From positions 434,001 through 498,000 of the forward strand of contig NZ_JAFHKM010000002.1 in assembly GCF_016937515.1 (NCBI RefSeq): a DNA stretch of 64,000 nt, in the 5' to 3' direction. The translations under genes were made by a program, and so were the position numbers. Every line of letters begins with the position of its first letter. Positions within the stretch are counted from its first letter, which is position 1. The DNA is from Cohnella algarum (lineage in GTDB: Bacteria; Bacillota; Bacilli; Paenibacillales; Paenibacillaceae). Under the pieces are notes generated by a model. That model was not told where the DNA came from. It saw nothing but the letters and a program-made list of their open reading frames with translations, and did not search any database. Shown here piece after piece: positions 33,743-41,588 of this stretch.

Positions 33743-34687
33743 CTATTCCCTCCCGCCGTCGCGCAGCTGCTTGCCGGTCAGCGTCAGAAACACGTCCTCC
33801 AGGTTCGGCTTTTCCGCGTTAACCGAGCGAACCCCGCCGGCCTCCCTCGCGATCGCCAGTACCCGGTCGAGCGTATCCGTTCCCGCCCGGGAAACGATCA
33901 GCAGCCTGGAGCCGTCCCGCGCGACCGTCTTGACGCCGTGGATCGCCCGCAGCTTGGCGAGCAGCGGCTCGCCGGGCTCCGCCACTTCCAGCGTCATTTT
34001 TTCTTCGTGCTGGATATGGCGGACGAGGTCGTCGACCGTGCCCTGGGCGATGACGTGGCCTTGATCCAGAATGACGACGCGGGAGGCGAGCGCCTCGACC
34101 TCTTCCATGTAATGCGTCGTATACAATATCGTCGTCCCCCTGCGCCGAAGCTCCCGGACGGATTCGAGAATATGATTGCGGGACTGCGGATCGATGCCGA
34201 CGGTCGGCTCGTCCATGATGAGCAGCTTCGGGCGGTGGACAAGCGCGCAGGCGATATTCAGGCGCCGCTTCATGCCGCCCGAAAACTTGGCCGGCGTCTT
34301 TTTGGCGTGCTCCGGCAGCCCGACGAACGCCAGCGTTTCCGCTATCCGCGTCTTCAGCGCGTTCCCCTTTAACCCGTAGATGCCGCCGAAAAAAGCAAGA
34401 TTTTCCGCAGGAACCATATCTTCAAAAATGGCGATATCCTGCGCGACCAGGCCGATGTCCCGCTTGATGTCGAGAAGGTGGCGGCGCTGGTTTTTGCCGA
34501 AAACTTCGATGCTTCCGGAATCGATGCCGACCAGACCCGCCAGGGCGTGAATCAGCGTCGTTTTGCCTGCGCCGTTCGGGCCGAGCAGTCCGAGAATTTC
34601 GCCTTCGTGAATATCCAGATCGACATGATCGAGCGCCAGAGCGTTTCCGTACCGTTTGACGATATTGCGCAGCTTCGCGACTTGCAT
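33743..34687 (-). CDS. ABC exporter ATPase, LnrL-like
   Basis: A 314-residue ATPase with Walker A GPNGAGKTT, Q-loop in GLVAQDIAIFED, signature FSGGMKRR, Walker B LLIMDEPTVGID and H-loop YTTHYMEE, plus the C-terminal domain common in drug exporters (LEDVFLTLTGKQLRD). GGAGGGA precedes the ATG. It is the first gene of the five-gene operon ATPase, permease, permease, kinase, regulator. These are the components of B. subtilis lnrJKLMN (linearmycin resistance) in a different order. Confidence 0.92.
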   Translation of the reverse strand: MQVAKLRNIVKRYGNALALDHVDLDIHEGEILGLLGPNGAGKTTLIHALAGLVGIDSGSIEVFGKNQRRHLLDIKRDIGLVAQDIAIFEDMVPAENLAFFGGIYGLKGNALKTRIAETLAFVGLPEHAKKTPAKFSGGMKRRLNIACALVHRPKLLIMDEPTVGIDPQSRNHILESVRELRRRGTTILYTTHYMEEVEALASRVVILDQGHVIAQGTVDDLVRHIQHEEKMTLEVAEPGEPLLAKLRAIHGVKTVARDGSRLLIVSRAGTDTLDRVLAIAREAGGVRSVNAEKPNLEDVFLTLTGKQLRDGGRE

Positions 34688-34749
34688 CCGATCCCTCCGT
34701 TCGACGATTGTCTTCTTTCATTATGACGGGAAGGACGGAAAAGTTTATA

Positions 34750-34763
34750 GTTACAAATGTAAC
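34750..34763. promoter_or_regulatory. Perfect 14-bp palindrome upstream of the Lnr-like operon
   Basis: GTTACAAATGTAAC lies 63 bases before the ATPase gene, next to a TATAAA box and a CATAAT box on the minus strand. It is a good candidate binding site for the operon's own response regulator. The rest of 34688-35010 shows no gene. Confidence 0.45.
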
Positions 34764-35010
34764 GATTGCGGCGGAAAAACGCCGCCCCGGGGTACTACAT
34801 TCCGTAGAACCCTCGTTTTCTTTCGATCTATGCAAGTTGGAACTGCACGCAAAGTCGGCAACGGTCTAAAATAAAACCATCAAACATGCATGGCGCCGCG
34901 CGGGTTCCATAAAAAAAGCCTGACGGCGTCCTTGGAAAAACAGAACTCCCGGGGATGGTGAAGGGTGGAGAATTCGGGCGGAAGGTCGAAGCGTGCGCGC
35001 GGCATGCGAA

Positions 35011-35276
35011 ATGAGTCCTATTTACCCGACTGAGTGCTGCTGCATGCGTCTAATCGGTTCAGATGAGTAATCGTTACCCAACTGTGTGCGGCCACATGCG
35101 TCTAGCCCGTCCGGATGAGTCCTATTTACCCAACTGACTCCGGCCGCATGCGTCTAGCCGATTCAGATGAGTCCTATTTACCCAACCGGCTTCAGCCGCA
35201 TGCGTCTGTCTGGTTCAGGTGAGTCCTATTTACCCAACCGGCTTCAGCCGCATGCGTCTAACCGGTTCTTTTATTC
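35011..35276. repeat. Five-copy tandem array of the 52-bp family
   Basis: Units with ATGAGTCCTATTTACCC and GCATGCGTCTAACCGGTTC recur with anchors at 35011, 35063, 35115, 35167 and 35219, again exactly 52 bases apart. They share GATGAGT, TTACCCAAC, GCGTCTAGCC and GGTTCAG with the array at 19551-19923 but are more diverged from one another. One copy (TAATCGTTACCC) keeps the palindrome of the first array; the others have CCTATTTACCC. The array ends about 28 bases before the DCC protein gene. Confidence 0.92.
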
Positions 35277-35304
35277 TGAAAAAGTTGCAAAGGGGGAACC
35301 CGGC

Positions 35305-35787
35305 ATGGACATGCATCATGACGACGGCGGGCGCCCCGAGCGCCCCGCATCACGCCGGGAGCTCCGAACGCCCCGGAACGGCGAGCCCGCCATCCTGCTC
35401 GTGGACGGGCACTGCATCCTGTGCCAGGGCATAACCCGCTTCGTCGCCAGGCACGATCCGCGCGCCCGCTTCCGGTTCGCCTCGCTCCAGTCCCGGCTCG
35501 GAAAGCGATGGCTGGCCGAACGCGGCATGGCCGCCGACCGCCTCGATACGTTCGTCCTGATCGAACGCGGACGGCATTATACGAAGGCGGACGCCGCGCT
35601 TCGGGTATTCCGCGGGCTGCCCTGGCCGTGGCCGCTGCTGTACGGTTTGCGAATCGTCCCCTCCGGCTTGCGCAACGCGGTTTACGATTGGGTGGCGCGA
35701 AACCGGTACCGCTGGTTCGGAAGAAGCGAGGCGTGCTTGGTGCCTGACGAACGGCTGAAGAGCCGGTTTCTCGAAGACGAAGAGTAA
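35305..35787 (+). CDS. DCC-family thiol oxidoreductase-like protein (DUF393)
   Basis: A 160-residue DCC-family protein with the defining Asp-x-x-Cys-x-x-Cys motif (VDGHCILC, Cys37 and Cys40), followed by RHDPRARFRFASLQS and a conserved WLYG-like YGLRIVPSGLRNAVYDWVAR segment. The family is predicted to have a thioredoxin-like fold, but its substrates are unknown. The ATG at 35305 has AGGGGGAA 7 bases before it, which separates it from longer readings running back into the repeats. Two genes with SRPBCC/DoxX and DUF4166 domains follow on the same strand. Confidence 0.88.
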   Translation: MDMHHDDGGRPERPASRRELRTPRNGEPAILLVDGHCILCQGITRFVARHDPRARFRFASLQSRLGKRWLAERGMAADRLDTFVLIERGRHYTKADAALRVFRGLPWPWPLLYGLRIVPSGLRNAVYDWVARNRYRWFGRSEACLVPDERLKSRFLEDEE

Positions 35788-35799
35788 AGGAGAAGCGTG

Positions 35800-36780
35800 A
35801 TGAAAAAAGAACCCATTTACGTGGAGCTGCCCATCCGCGCCGACATGGACGCGCTGTGGCGGCATACCCAGACCCCGGAGCTGCACGAGCGTTGGGATTT
35901 GCGCTTTTCCTCGATAACGTATTTGCCCCGGCCGAACGACGGTTCCCCGCAGCGGTTTCGATATCGGACGCGGATCGGATTCGGCCTCGACATCGAGGGA
36001 ACGGGAGAAACGAAAGCGCGGACGGATTTGCCGGACGGCGGACGGCTGTCGACGCTGCGGTTCGGCTCGGAGCAAACCATTTCGCTCATCCGGAGCGGCG
36101 GCGGCTACTGGCGCTACAAGCCTGCGATCGAGGGCGTCGTCTTTTCCACCCGGTTCGATTACGAGACGCGGTTCGGCGCGGCCGGACGCCTGTTCGACAA
36201 GCTGCTGTTCCGCCCGCTGTTCGGCTTCGCGACGGCGTGGAGCTTCGACCTGCTTCGCCTTTGGCTGGAGCGCGGGATTTCGCCCGCGTCCCTCATTCGC
36301 CAGGCTCTCGTTCATTACGGATGCGTCGCCGCGCTTTCGCTGCTCTGGCTGTATCAAGGCCTCGTGCCCAAGCTGCTGTTCGCCGAAACCGGAGAGGCGG
36401 AGCTGCTGCGGACGGCCGGCTTGTTCGCCGGCTTCGAAACGGAAGCCGCCTACGTTCTCGGCGCCGCCGAGATGTGCGCCGCGCTGCTGATCGCGGTCCT
36501 GCACCGCCGCCGCTGGCTGTACGCGCTTCATGGCGCGGCGCTCGCCATTCTTTGCGCCGTCGCCCTCGCGACGGCGCCCGAAACGGCGGCGGCTCCGTTC
36601 GGCCCCGTCCCCCTCACCCTATCCATGCTCGGGCTCGGCTCGCTCGCCGCCCTTACGCTTCGGGACTTGCCGGACGCCGGACGCTGCAAGCGAAAGCCCG
36701 AGGCCCCAGCCTTGTCCAACACCCCCTCGAACGGAGGAACGCGCGATGACATCCATTTATCGGCAAGCATTGGGAACTGA
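35800..36780 (+). CDS. SRPBCC-type domain fused to a DoxX-like membrane domain
   Basis: A 326-residue protein. Residues 1-150 look like an SRPBCC/START-type domain (YVELPIRADMDALWRHTQTP, then ERWDLRF). Residues 165-300 contain about four membrane helices of DoxX-like type (GLVPKLLFAETGEAELLRTA). AAAGGAG lies 6 bases before the ATG at 35800. Its end overlaps the DUF4166 gene by 35 bases. The function is unknown; the neighbouring DCC protein suggests a membrane redox or lipid-related complex. Confidence 0.75.
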   Translation: MKKEPIYVELPIRADMDALWRHTQTPELHERWDLRFSSITYLPRPNDGSPQRFRYRTRIGFGLDIEGTGETKARTDLPDGGRLSTLRFGSEQTISLIRSGGGYWRYKPAIEGVVFSTRFDYETRFGAAGRLFDKLLFRPLFGFATAWSFDLLRLWLERGISPASLIRQALVHYGCVAALSLLWLYQGLVPKLLFAETGEAELLRTAGLFAGFETEAAYVLGAAEMCAALLIAVLHRRRWLYALHGAALAILCAVALATAPETAAAPFGPVPLTLSMLGLGSLAALTLRDLPDAGRCKRKPEAPALSNTPSNGGTRDDIHLSASIGN

Positions 36781-37423
36781 TTTCGATCGGCTTCACCCCC
36801 GCATCCGGGAGCGCTTCGGCTTCGGCAGCGAGGATGGCGTCGCTTCGGTCGGCTTCGGGGTCATGGACCGGATCTGGTATTCCAAAATGGCCGCGCTGCC
36901 GCTTCATATCGGAACGTACCGCCGCATCCTGTTTCCGCAGGGCGGGGTGCGCGTACCTTTTTCCATCGACAACTACGCTTATAAAGACGGCTTCGGCCGG
37001 GAATCGGTCACCTGGTGCCGCTCCTTCCGGTTCCCTGATGCCGTGCGCCGGTTCGACGCCACGATGATTTACAGCCGCAAGCGCGGCAAAATCGTCGATT
37101 ATCTGGGGACGAAGCAGCATTTGGCGGTCGACCTCGATGTATCCGTGGCCGAAAACGGCGGCATCCGCATCCGCTCGGGCGACCAGCGGTTTTACGAAGG
37201 GCGGCTCGCCTTTCGTTTTCCCGCGCCGTTTACCGGCGTTGCCGACGTTTGCGAATGGTACGACGACCGCCAGGAAACGTTTAAAATATCGGTTCAGGTC
37301 GTCAATCCGCTGATCGGGACCGTGTTTCGCTACTACGGCCGTTTTCAGGCGCAGCTTCGCGAGGTGGGGCCGGGCGGCATTCCGGCGGACGTGCTGCCGA
37401 TGCGGGAGGAGATCCGGGAGTGA
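36746..37423 (+). CDS. DUF4166 protein
   Basis: A 225-residue protein that begins MTSIYRQALGTDFDRLHPRI, a typical DUF4166 opening, and is predicted soluble and beta-rich. The domain has no established activity; elsewhere it is found fused to oxidoreductase or membrane domains. CGGAGGAAC precedes the ATG at 36746, inside the 3' end of the upstream gene, so translation is coupled. It is the third gene of the DCC / SRPBCC-DoxX / DUF4166 operon. Confidence 0.82.
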   Translation: MTSIYRQALGTDFDRLHPRIRERFGFGSEDGVASVGFGVMDRIWYSKMAALPLHIGTYRRILFPQGGVRVPFSIDNYAYKDGFGRESVTWCRSFRFPDAVRRFDATMIYSRKRGKIVDYLGTKQHLAVDLDVSVAENGGIRIRSGDQRFYEGRLAFRFPAPFTGVADVCEWYDDRQETFKISVQVVNPLIGTVFRYYGRFQAQLREVGPGGIPADVLPMREEIRE

Positions 37424-37532
37424 CCCGGAGGGTTGCAGCGCGCGCTGCTTTGCGAACGGAGCATTTTCTATGCCGCGCAAGGAATGGTAAAATCAAGGGA
37501 ACCCCATCCATTTCCGAAAGGATCGTGTTCCC

Positions 37533-38906
37533 ATGAGTTACGCGGATTATTTCGCCGGTCAGCGCGAGCGGCATTTGGACGAATTGAAGCAATGGCTGGC
37601 CATTCCGAGCATCTCCGCCTTGTCGGAGCATAAGAAGGACATCCAGGCGGCCGCAAGCTGGCTCGCCGACGCCTTGACGAGGGCGGGTATGGAGCAGGTG
37701 GAAATCCATCAAACGGACGGGCATCCGATCGTGTATGCCGAGCATATGCACGCGCCCGGAAAGCCCACGCTGCTCATTTATGGCCATTACGACGTACAGC
37801 CGGTCGATCCGCTGCATCTGTGGACAAGCCCCCCCTTCGAACCGGAAATCCGCGACGGCAAGCTGTATGCGCGGGGAGCCACGGACGACAAGGGGCAGCT
37901 GTTCTTGCATATCAAAGCCGTAGAGGCGATTTTGCGGCAGGAAGGAAAGCTCCCGGTCAATATCAAGTTCTGCATCGAAGGCGAAGAGGAAATTTCGGGC
38001 AAAAGCCTGCCCCAATTTTTGACGGCCTATAAGGACAAGCTTTCGGCCGATGCGGTCGTCGTTTCGGATTCCTCGCTGCTCGAGCGCGGCAAGCCATCCA
38101 TTTGCACCGGACTCAGGGGCCTCTGCTCGATGGAAGTGACCGTATCGACCGCCAATACCGACCTCCATTCCGGATCCTACGGCGGCGGAGTGCCGAATGC
38201 GCTGCACGCGATGGCGTCGCTGCTCGCCTCGCTTCACGACGAAAAGGGCCGCGTCGCCGTGGAAGGCTTCTACGAAGGCGTTCCCGAGCTGAGCGAAATG
38301 GAGAAGGCCGATATGGCCAGCTACAATCCGGACGAGCGGAAGCTCGCGGAAAAGCTGGGCCTGGACGCGCTGTACGGAGAGGAGGGCTTTTCGTTCGCCG
38401 AGCGGATCGGGGCAAGGCCCACCCTGGAAGTGAACGGCATGTACGGAGGGTTCCAGGGAGAAGGCAACAAGACGGTCATCCCGAAGGAAGCCCACGCCAA
38501 AATCACGTGCCGGCTCGTGGGCGGCATGGATCCGCAGCGGACGCTCGACCGGATCGAACGGCATATGAAAGCGTACATCCAGCCCGGCGCGAAGCTTCAT
38601 TTCAAACCGGGCGAGAAAGCGCTCGCCTTCAGCTGCGATCCGACCCACCCTTTGCTGCAGCTGGCAGCCGACGCCTATGAGGAAGTGTACGGCGCGCGCG
38701 CCGTATTCACGAAGGACGGCGGCTCGATCCCGGTCGTGGCGACGTTCGCCAGCGTCCTGGGCGCCCCGGTCGTCATGATGGGCTTCGGCCTTCCGGACGA
38801 GAACCTGCACGCGCCGGACGAGCATCTCAACCTGGACAATTTCGATAAAGGGCTGCTGACGCTCGTCAACTACTTCCGCAAGGCGGCGCAAGAAGCCGTT
38901 TTTTGA
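37533..38906 (+). CDS. M20-family dipeptidase
   Basis: A 457-residue zinc peptidase of the M20 dipeptidase/CNDP group. Metal-binding motifs are YGHYDVQP and GATDDKGQL, then the catalytic EGEEEISG and HSGSYGG of the lid domain. It should hydrolyse small peptides in the cytosol. It has its own short leader (AAAGGATC ribosome site) and a downstream terminator, so it is probably a single-gene unit. Confidence 0.93.
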   Translation: MSYADYFAGQRERHLDELKQWLAIPSISALSEHKKDIQAAASWLADALTRAGMEQVEIHQTDGHPIVYAEHMHAPGKPTLLIYGHYDVQPVDPLHLWTSPPFEPEIRDGKLYARGATDDKGQLFLHIKAVEAILRQEGKLPVNIKFCIEGEEEISGKSLPQFLTAYKDKLSADAVVVSDSSLLERGKPSICTGLRGLCSMEVTVSTANTDLHSGSYGGGVPNALHAMASLLASLHDEKGRVAVEGFYEGVPELSEMEKADMASYNPDERKLAEKLGLDALYGEEGFSFAERIGARPTLEVNGMYGGFQGEGNKTVIPKEAHAKITCRLVGGMDPQRTLDRIERHMKAYIQPGAKLHFKPGEKALAFSCDPTHPLLQLAADAYEEVYGARAVFTKDGGSIPVVATFASVLGAPVVMMGFGLPDENLHAPDEHLNLDNFDKGLLTLVNYFRKAAQEAVF

Positions 38907-38969
38907 CCGTATGCCCACATGCATGCGCAAGCCCCCTCTCCCGCCGGGGCGGGTCAAGCGCCTTTGGAA

Positions 38970-39003
38970 AAAGGATGGACGAATTGCCGTTCATCCTTTT
39001 TTT
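38970..39003 (+). terminator. Terminator of the M20 peptidase gene
   Basis: GGATGGACG and CGTTCATCC pair with one G-U around AATTGC, with an A run before and seven T residues after. Confidence 0.8.
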
Positions 39004-39095
39004 GCCGATTTGACGCGCCGCCCGCCGTTCCCCCCTTCCGTTATTTTCATATCGTAATATGACTTTCTTTTATCCGACACGGAGGGGCTGATCGC

Positions 39096-39824
39096 ATGGA
39101 GGCCCGCCAAGGCTCCGCGAACGCCCGCAAGGGCGTTTCCATCATTACGTGCACGAAGCGCCGGAACTATTTGGGGAACCTGCTGCAAAATTACGCCAGG
39201 CAGCGCTGGGCCAAAAAGGAGCTGATCGTCGTCGTCAACGCCGATACGATCCCTCTTGCGCCCTATCTCGAGCTGGCCAAAAAAGCGAAGCGCGTCCGCA
39301 TCTACCGCCTGCCGGAGCACGTTTCGCTCGGCGCCTGCCTGAATTTTGCCGTCCGGCAAGCGAAATACGATTATATCGCCAAGTTCGACGACGACGACTA
39401 TTACGCCCCCCTGTACGTAAGCGACGCAGTGCGGGCGATGGAAAAAACGGGCGCCGACATCGTCGGCAAACGATCTCACTATATGTACTTGAACGGAACG
39501 CGAACGCTCATTCACCGGTTCCCGGGCGACGAAAACCGGTTCGTTTCCAGGCTTCCGGGAGCGACTCTCTTTTTCAAGCGCGCCGTTTTCCGCAACGTTC
39601 GGTTTCCTCATCTCAACGTCGGGGAGGACGACCGGTTCTGCCTTCGAAGCAAAAAGAAGGGATACAAGATTTATTCCGCGGGCAAGCGCCACTTCGTCGC
39701 CATCCGCAGGAAAAATTCGTCGGGACACACTTGGATCGTCAGCGACAAAGAGCTGATTTCCCATCATCGGACGATTCCGAACGTGAAGGACTACAGACGG
39801 TTCGCGCAAGGCCGGAAGGGGTAA
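39096..39824 (+). CDS. Glycosyltransferase family 2-like protein
   Basis: A 242-residue GT-A fold enzyme with VSIITCTKR at the start of the nucleotide-binding domain, the acidic metal-binding stretch AKFDDDDYY (Asp98-101) and a GEDDRFCLR motif that could supply the catalytic acid. It has no membrane helix and no signal peptide. The donor and acceptor are unknown. GGAGGGG precedes the ATG. A paralogous gene follows after five bases, so the pair arose by tandem duplication. Confidence 0.87.
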   Translation: MEARQGSANARKGVSIITCTKRRNYLGNLLQNYARQRWAKKELIVVVNADTIPLAPYLELAKKAKRVRIYRLPEHVSLGACLNFAVRQAKYDYIAKFDDDDYYAPLYVSDAVRAMEKTGADIVGKRSHYMYLNGTRTLIHRFPGDENRFVSRLPGATLFFKRAVFRNVRFPHLNVGEDDRFCLRSKKKGYKIYSAGKRHFVAIRRKNSSGHTWIVSDKELISHHRTIPNVKDYRRFAQGRKG

Positions 39825-39829
39825 CGGAC

Positions 39830-40528
39830 ATGCGTAAGGTAACGGTTATCACATGCACGAAGAGGCCGGGCCAGCTGCGGAATCTTTTTCGTAATTTTGC
39901 GAGGCAGAGCTACAAGAACAAGGAGTTGATCGTCATCCTCAATCATCGCGATCTGAGGAGGAGCGAATACGAAGCGGCGGCGGCCTTGTACGGCAACGCG
40001 AGAATTTACCGGCTTCCCGAGAAGGCCACGCTCGGAAGCTGCCTGAATTACGGCGTGCGGATGTCCGATTCGCCGTATATCGCCAAATTTGACGACGACG
40101 ATTACTATTCGCCGCATTATTTGGCGGAATCGATGCGGATCATGGAACGGACGAAAGCGGACATCGTCGGAAAACGGGCCCACTTCATGTATTTGAACGG
40201 CAAAAAAACGCTGCTGCTGCGCTACTCCCGCATGGAGAATCGCTTTGTCCGTCTCGTGCAGGGCGCGACGCTGCTCGCGAGACGGCGCGTATTCGCCAAA
40301 GTGACGTTCCCGGACCGCACCCGCGGCGAGTGCGTCCGGTTTTGCGCGGACAGCGCGGCCAAAGGCTTTAAAATCTATGCCGGCAGCCGATATAACTTCG
40401 CCGCCGTCCGCCAGCCCGGTTCGAAGGGCCACACCTGGATCGTCAGCGACAAAAAGCTGCTGGCCCGGCGGGCCAAGGCGATCAAGGCGGCCGATTTCAA
40501 AACGGCGGTCACCCGGGAAGTCCGGTAA
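39830..40528 (+). CDS. Glycosyltransferase family 2-like protein, paralogue
   Basis: A 232-residue paralogue of the preceding protein. Shared segments include VITCTKR, KELIVxxN, RIYRLPE, YIAKFDDDDYY (Asp88-91), ADIVGKR, MYLNG, GATL and GHTWIVSDK. In place of GEDDRF it has GECVRFCAD, so the acidic pair of the first copy is lost; catalysis may differ or be impaired. GGAAGGGG inside the end of the upstream gene serves as the ribosome site. Confidence 0.87.
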   Translation: MRKVTVITCTKRPGQLRNLFRNFARQSYKNKELIVILNHRDLRRSEYEAAAALYGNARIYRLPEKATLGSCLNYGVRMSDSPYIAKFDDDDYYSPHYLAESMRIMERTKADIVGKRAHFMYLNGKKTLLLRYSRMENRFVRLVQGATLLARRRVFAKVTFPDRTRGECVRFCADSAAKGFKIYAGSRYNFAAVRQPGSKGHTWIVSDKKLLARRAKAIKAADFKTAVTREVR

Positions 40529-40613
40529 AGGCCGAATTTCCCTTCTTGGCCTGCGCGATCCGTCTAAATACTTCCAACAGACCCTGTTTTATCGAACATT
40601 TCTAATACGAACC

Positions 40614-41462
40614 TTAAAAAAAGACCGGCCGTGGGCGGCATGTACCGGTCCTCGACCCATGCGACGCCCATCTGCCTTCGGCAAGGGGATGGTCAACCGG
40701 CAACAACCTCAGCCGGTTTTCGTCCAATCCTTGCACCCCAGGGATCAGCGATACCCCGAGCCCCGAAGCGGTCAAACCGGCTACCGTATGCACCTCGTCC
40801 CCTTCGAATACAATCGACGGGGTTATCCCTGCTTCTTTAAGCAGATTGTCGGCAATCGTTCTCAGGCCGTATCCTTTTTTGAACGTAATCAACGGTTCGT
40901 CCCGAATTTCTTCAAGCCGGATGCTATTCCTGTCCGCCAGCCCATGGCCGGCGGGGACGGCGACGAACAGTTCCTCGGTCCACAGATGAGCCCAACGGAA
41001 TTGTTCGGCCGCTCCGGGGGACGCGATCATGCAGATATCGATGCCCCCTTCCGCCAGTTGTTCCAGCAACGACGTCGTCGTGTTTTGGGACAATTTAACG
41101 CGAATTTGCGGATGGCGCTCGCGGAAGCCCCTTAACAAATCGGGGATGACGGACATGCCCATCGTATGCAAAAAACCGAGGGATACCTCCCCGGCCTCCG
41201 GATCCAGCATCCTTTGGAGCTCCTCCCTCCCTTCCTCGTACTCCCTCATCATGTTGTCTACGCGCTTCAGAAACCGACGTCCATACCGATTCAGCACGAT
41301 CGAGCGGCCTTGACGTTCGAAAAGCGGGACGCCGAGCTCCTTTTCCAATCTCGAAATGGCCCGGCTCATGGCCGGCTGGGTGACGGATAACCGCTGCGCA
41401 GCTGCGGTCATATGCTCCATATGCCCTACCACATAAAAATATTCCAGCTGCTGCCACTCCAC
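40614..41462 (-). CDS. LysR-family regulator, 3' end frameshifted
   Basis: A LysR regulator with an N-terminal winged helix (QQLEYFYVVGHMEHMTAAAQ, then TQPAMSRAISRLEKELG) and an effector domain. It starts at GTG 41462, 9 bases after GGGGG; longer readings lack a ribosome site. The last ~22 residues as read (AEGRWASHGSRTG...) are not LysR-like, whereas the +2 frame continues GVAWVEDRYMPP and ends at 40564, the usual LysR C-terminus. One base is missing near 40680-40695. It diverges from an MFS gene, its probable target. Confidence 0.85.
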   Translation of the reverse strand: MEWQQLEYFYVVGHMEHMTAAAQRLSVTQPAMSRAISRLEKELGVPLFERQGRSIVLNRYGRRFLKRVDNMMREYEEGREELQRMLDPEAGEVSLGFLHTMGMSVIPDLLRGFRERHPQIRVKLSQNTTTSLLEQLAEGGIDICMIASPGAAEQFRWAHLWTEELFVAVPAGHGLADRNSIRLEEIRDEPLITFKKGYGLRTIADNLLKEAGITPSIVFEGDEVHTVAGLTASGLGVSLIPGVQGLDENRLRLLPVDHPLAEGRWASHGSRTGTCRPRPVFF

Positions 41463-41497
41463 CGTGTTTTTACCCCCGTCGTCCTCATGCCCGCGAG

Positions 41498-41553
41498 TTA
41501 TCGTAGACATAAGCAGAATGCATTGGACCCGCCCGAATATCGGCCCCTATACT
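41498..41553 (+). promoter_or_regulatory. LysR-type box and MFS promoter
   Basis: TTAT-N7-ATAA (41498-41512) fits the T-N11-A dyad bound by LysR proteins and lies in the divergent region between the LysR and MFS genes. Downstream, TTGGAC (41523-41528) and TATACT (41548-41553) are 19 bases apart, a slightly long spacing often seen at activator-dependent promoters. Confidence 0.5.
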
Positions 41554-41588
41554 GAATTCGTAACCGAAACCGAATTGGAGCGAAAAAC

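Noticed and set aside
34871..35010. Small RNA or gene upstream of the second 52-bp array
   Set aside because: No ribosome site, promoter, stable hairpin or conserved motif could be supported.
36528..37480. Minus-strand frames opposite the DoxX-like and DUF4166 genes
   Set aside because: They lack start signals and known domains, and the plus-strand genes have good ribosome sites and family motifs.
40529..40613. Separate small gene or terminator between the glycosyltransferase and LysR genes
   Set aside because: The bases are explained as the out-of-frame C-terminal codons of LysR ending at 40564.
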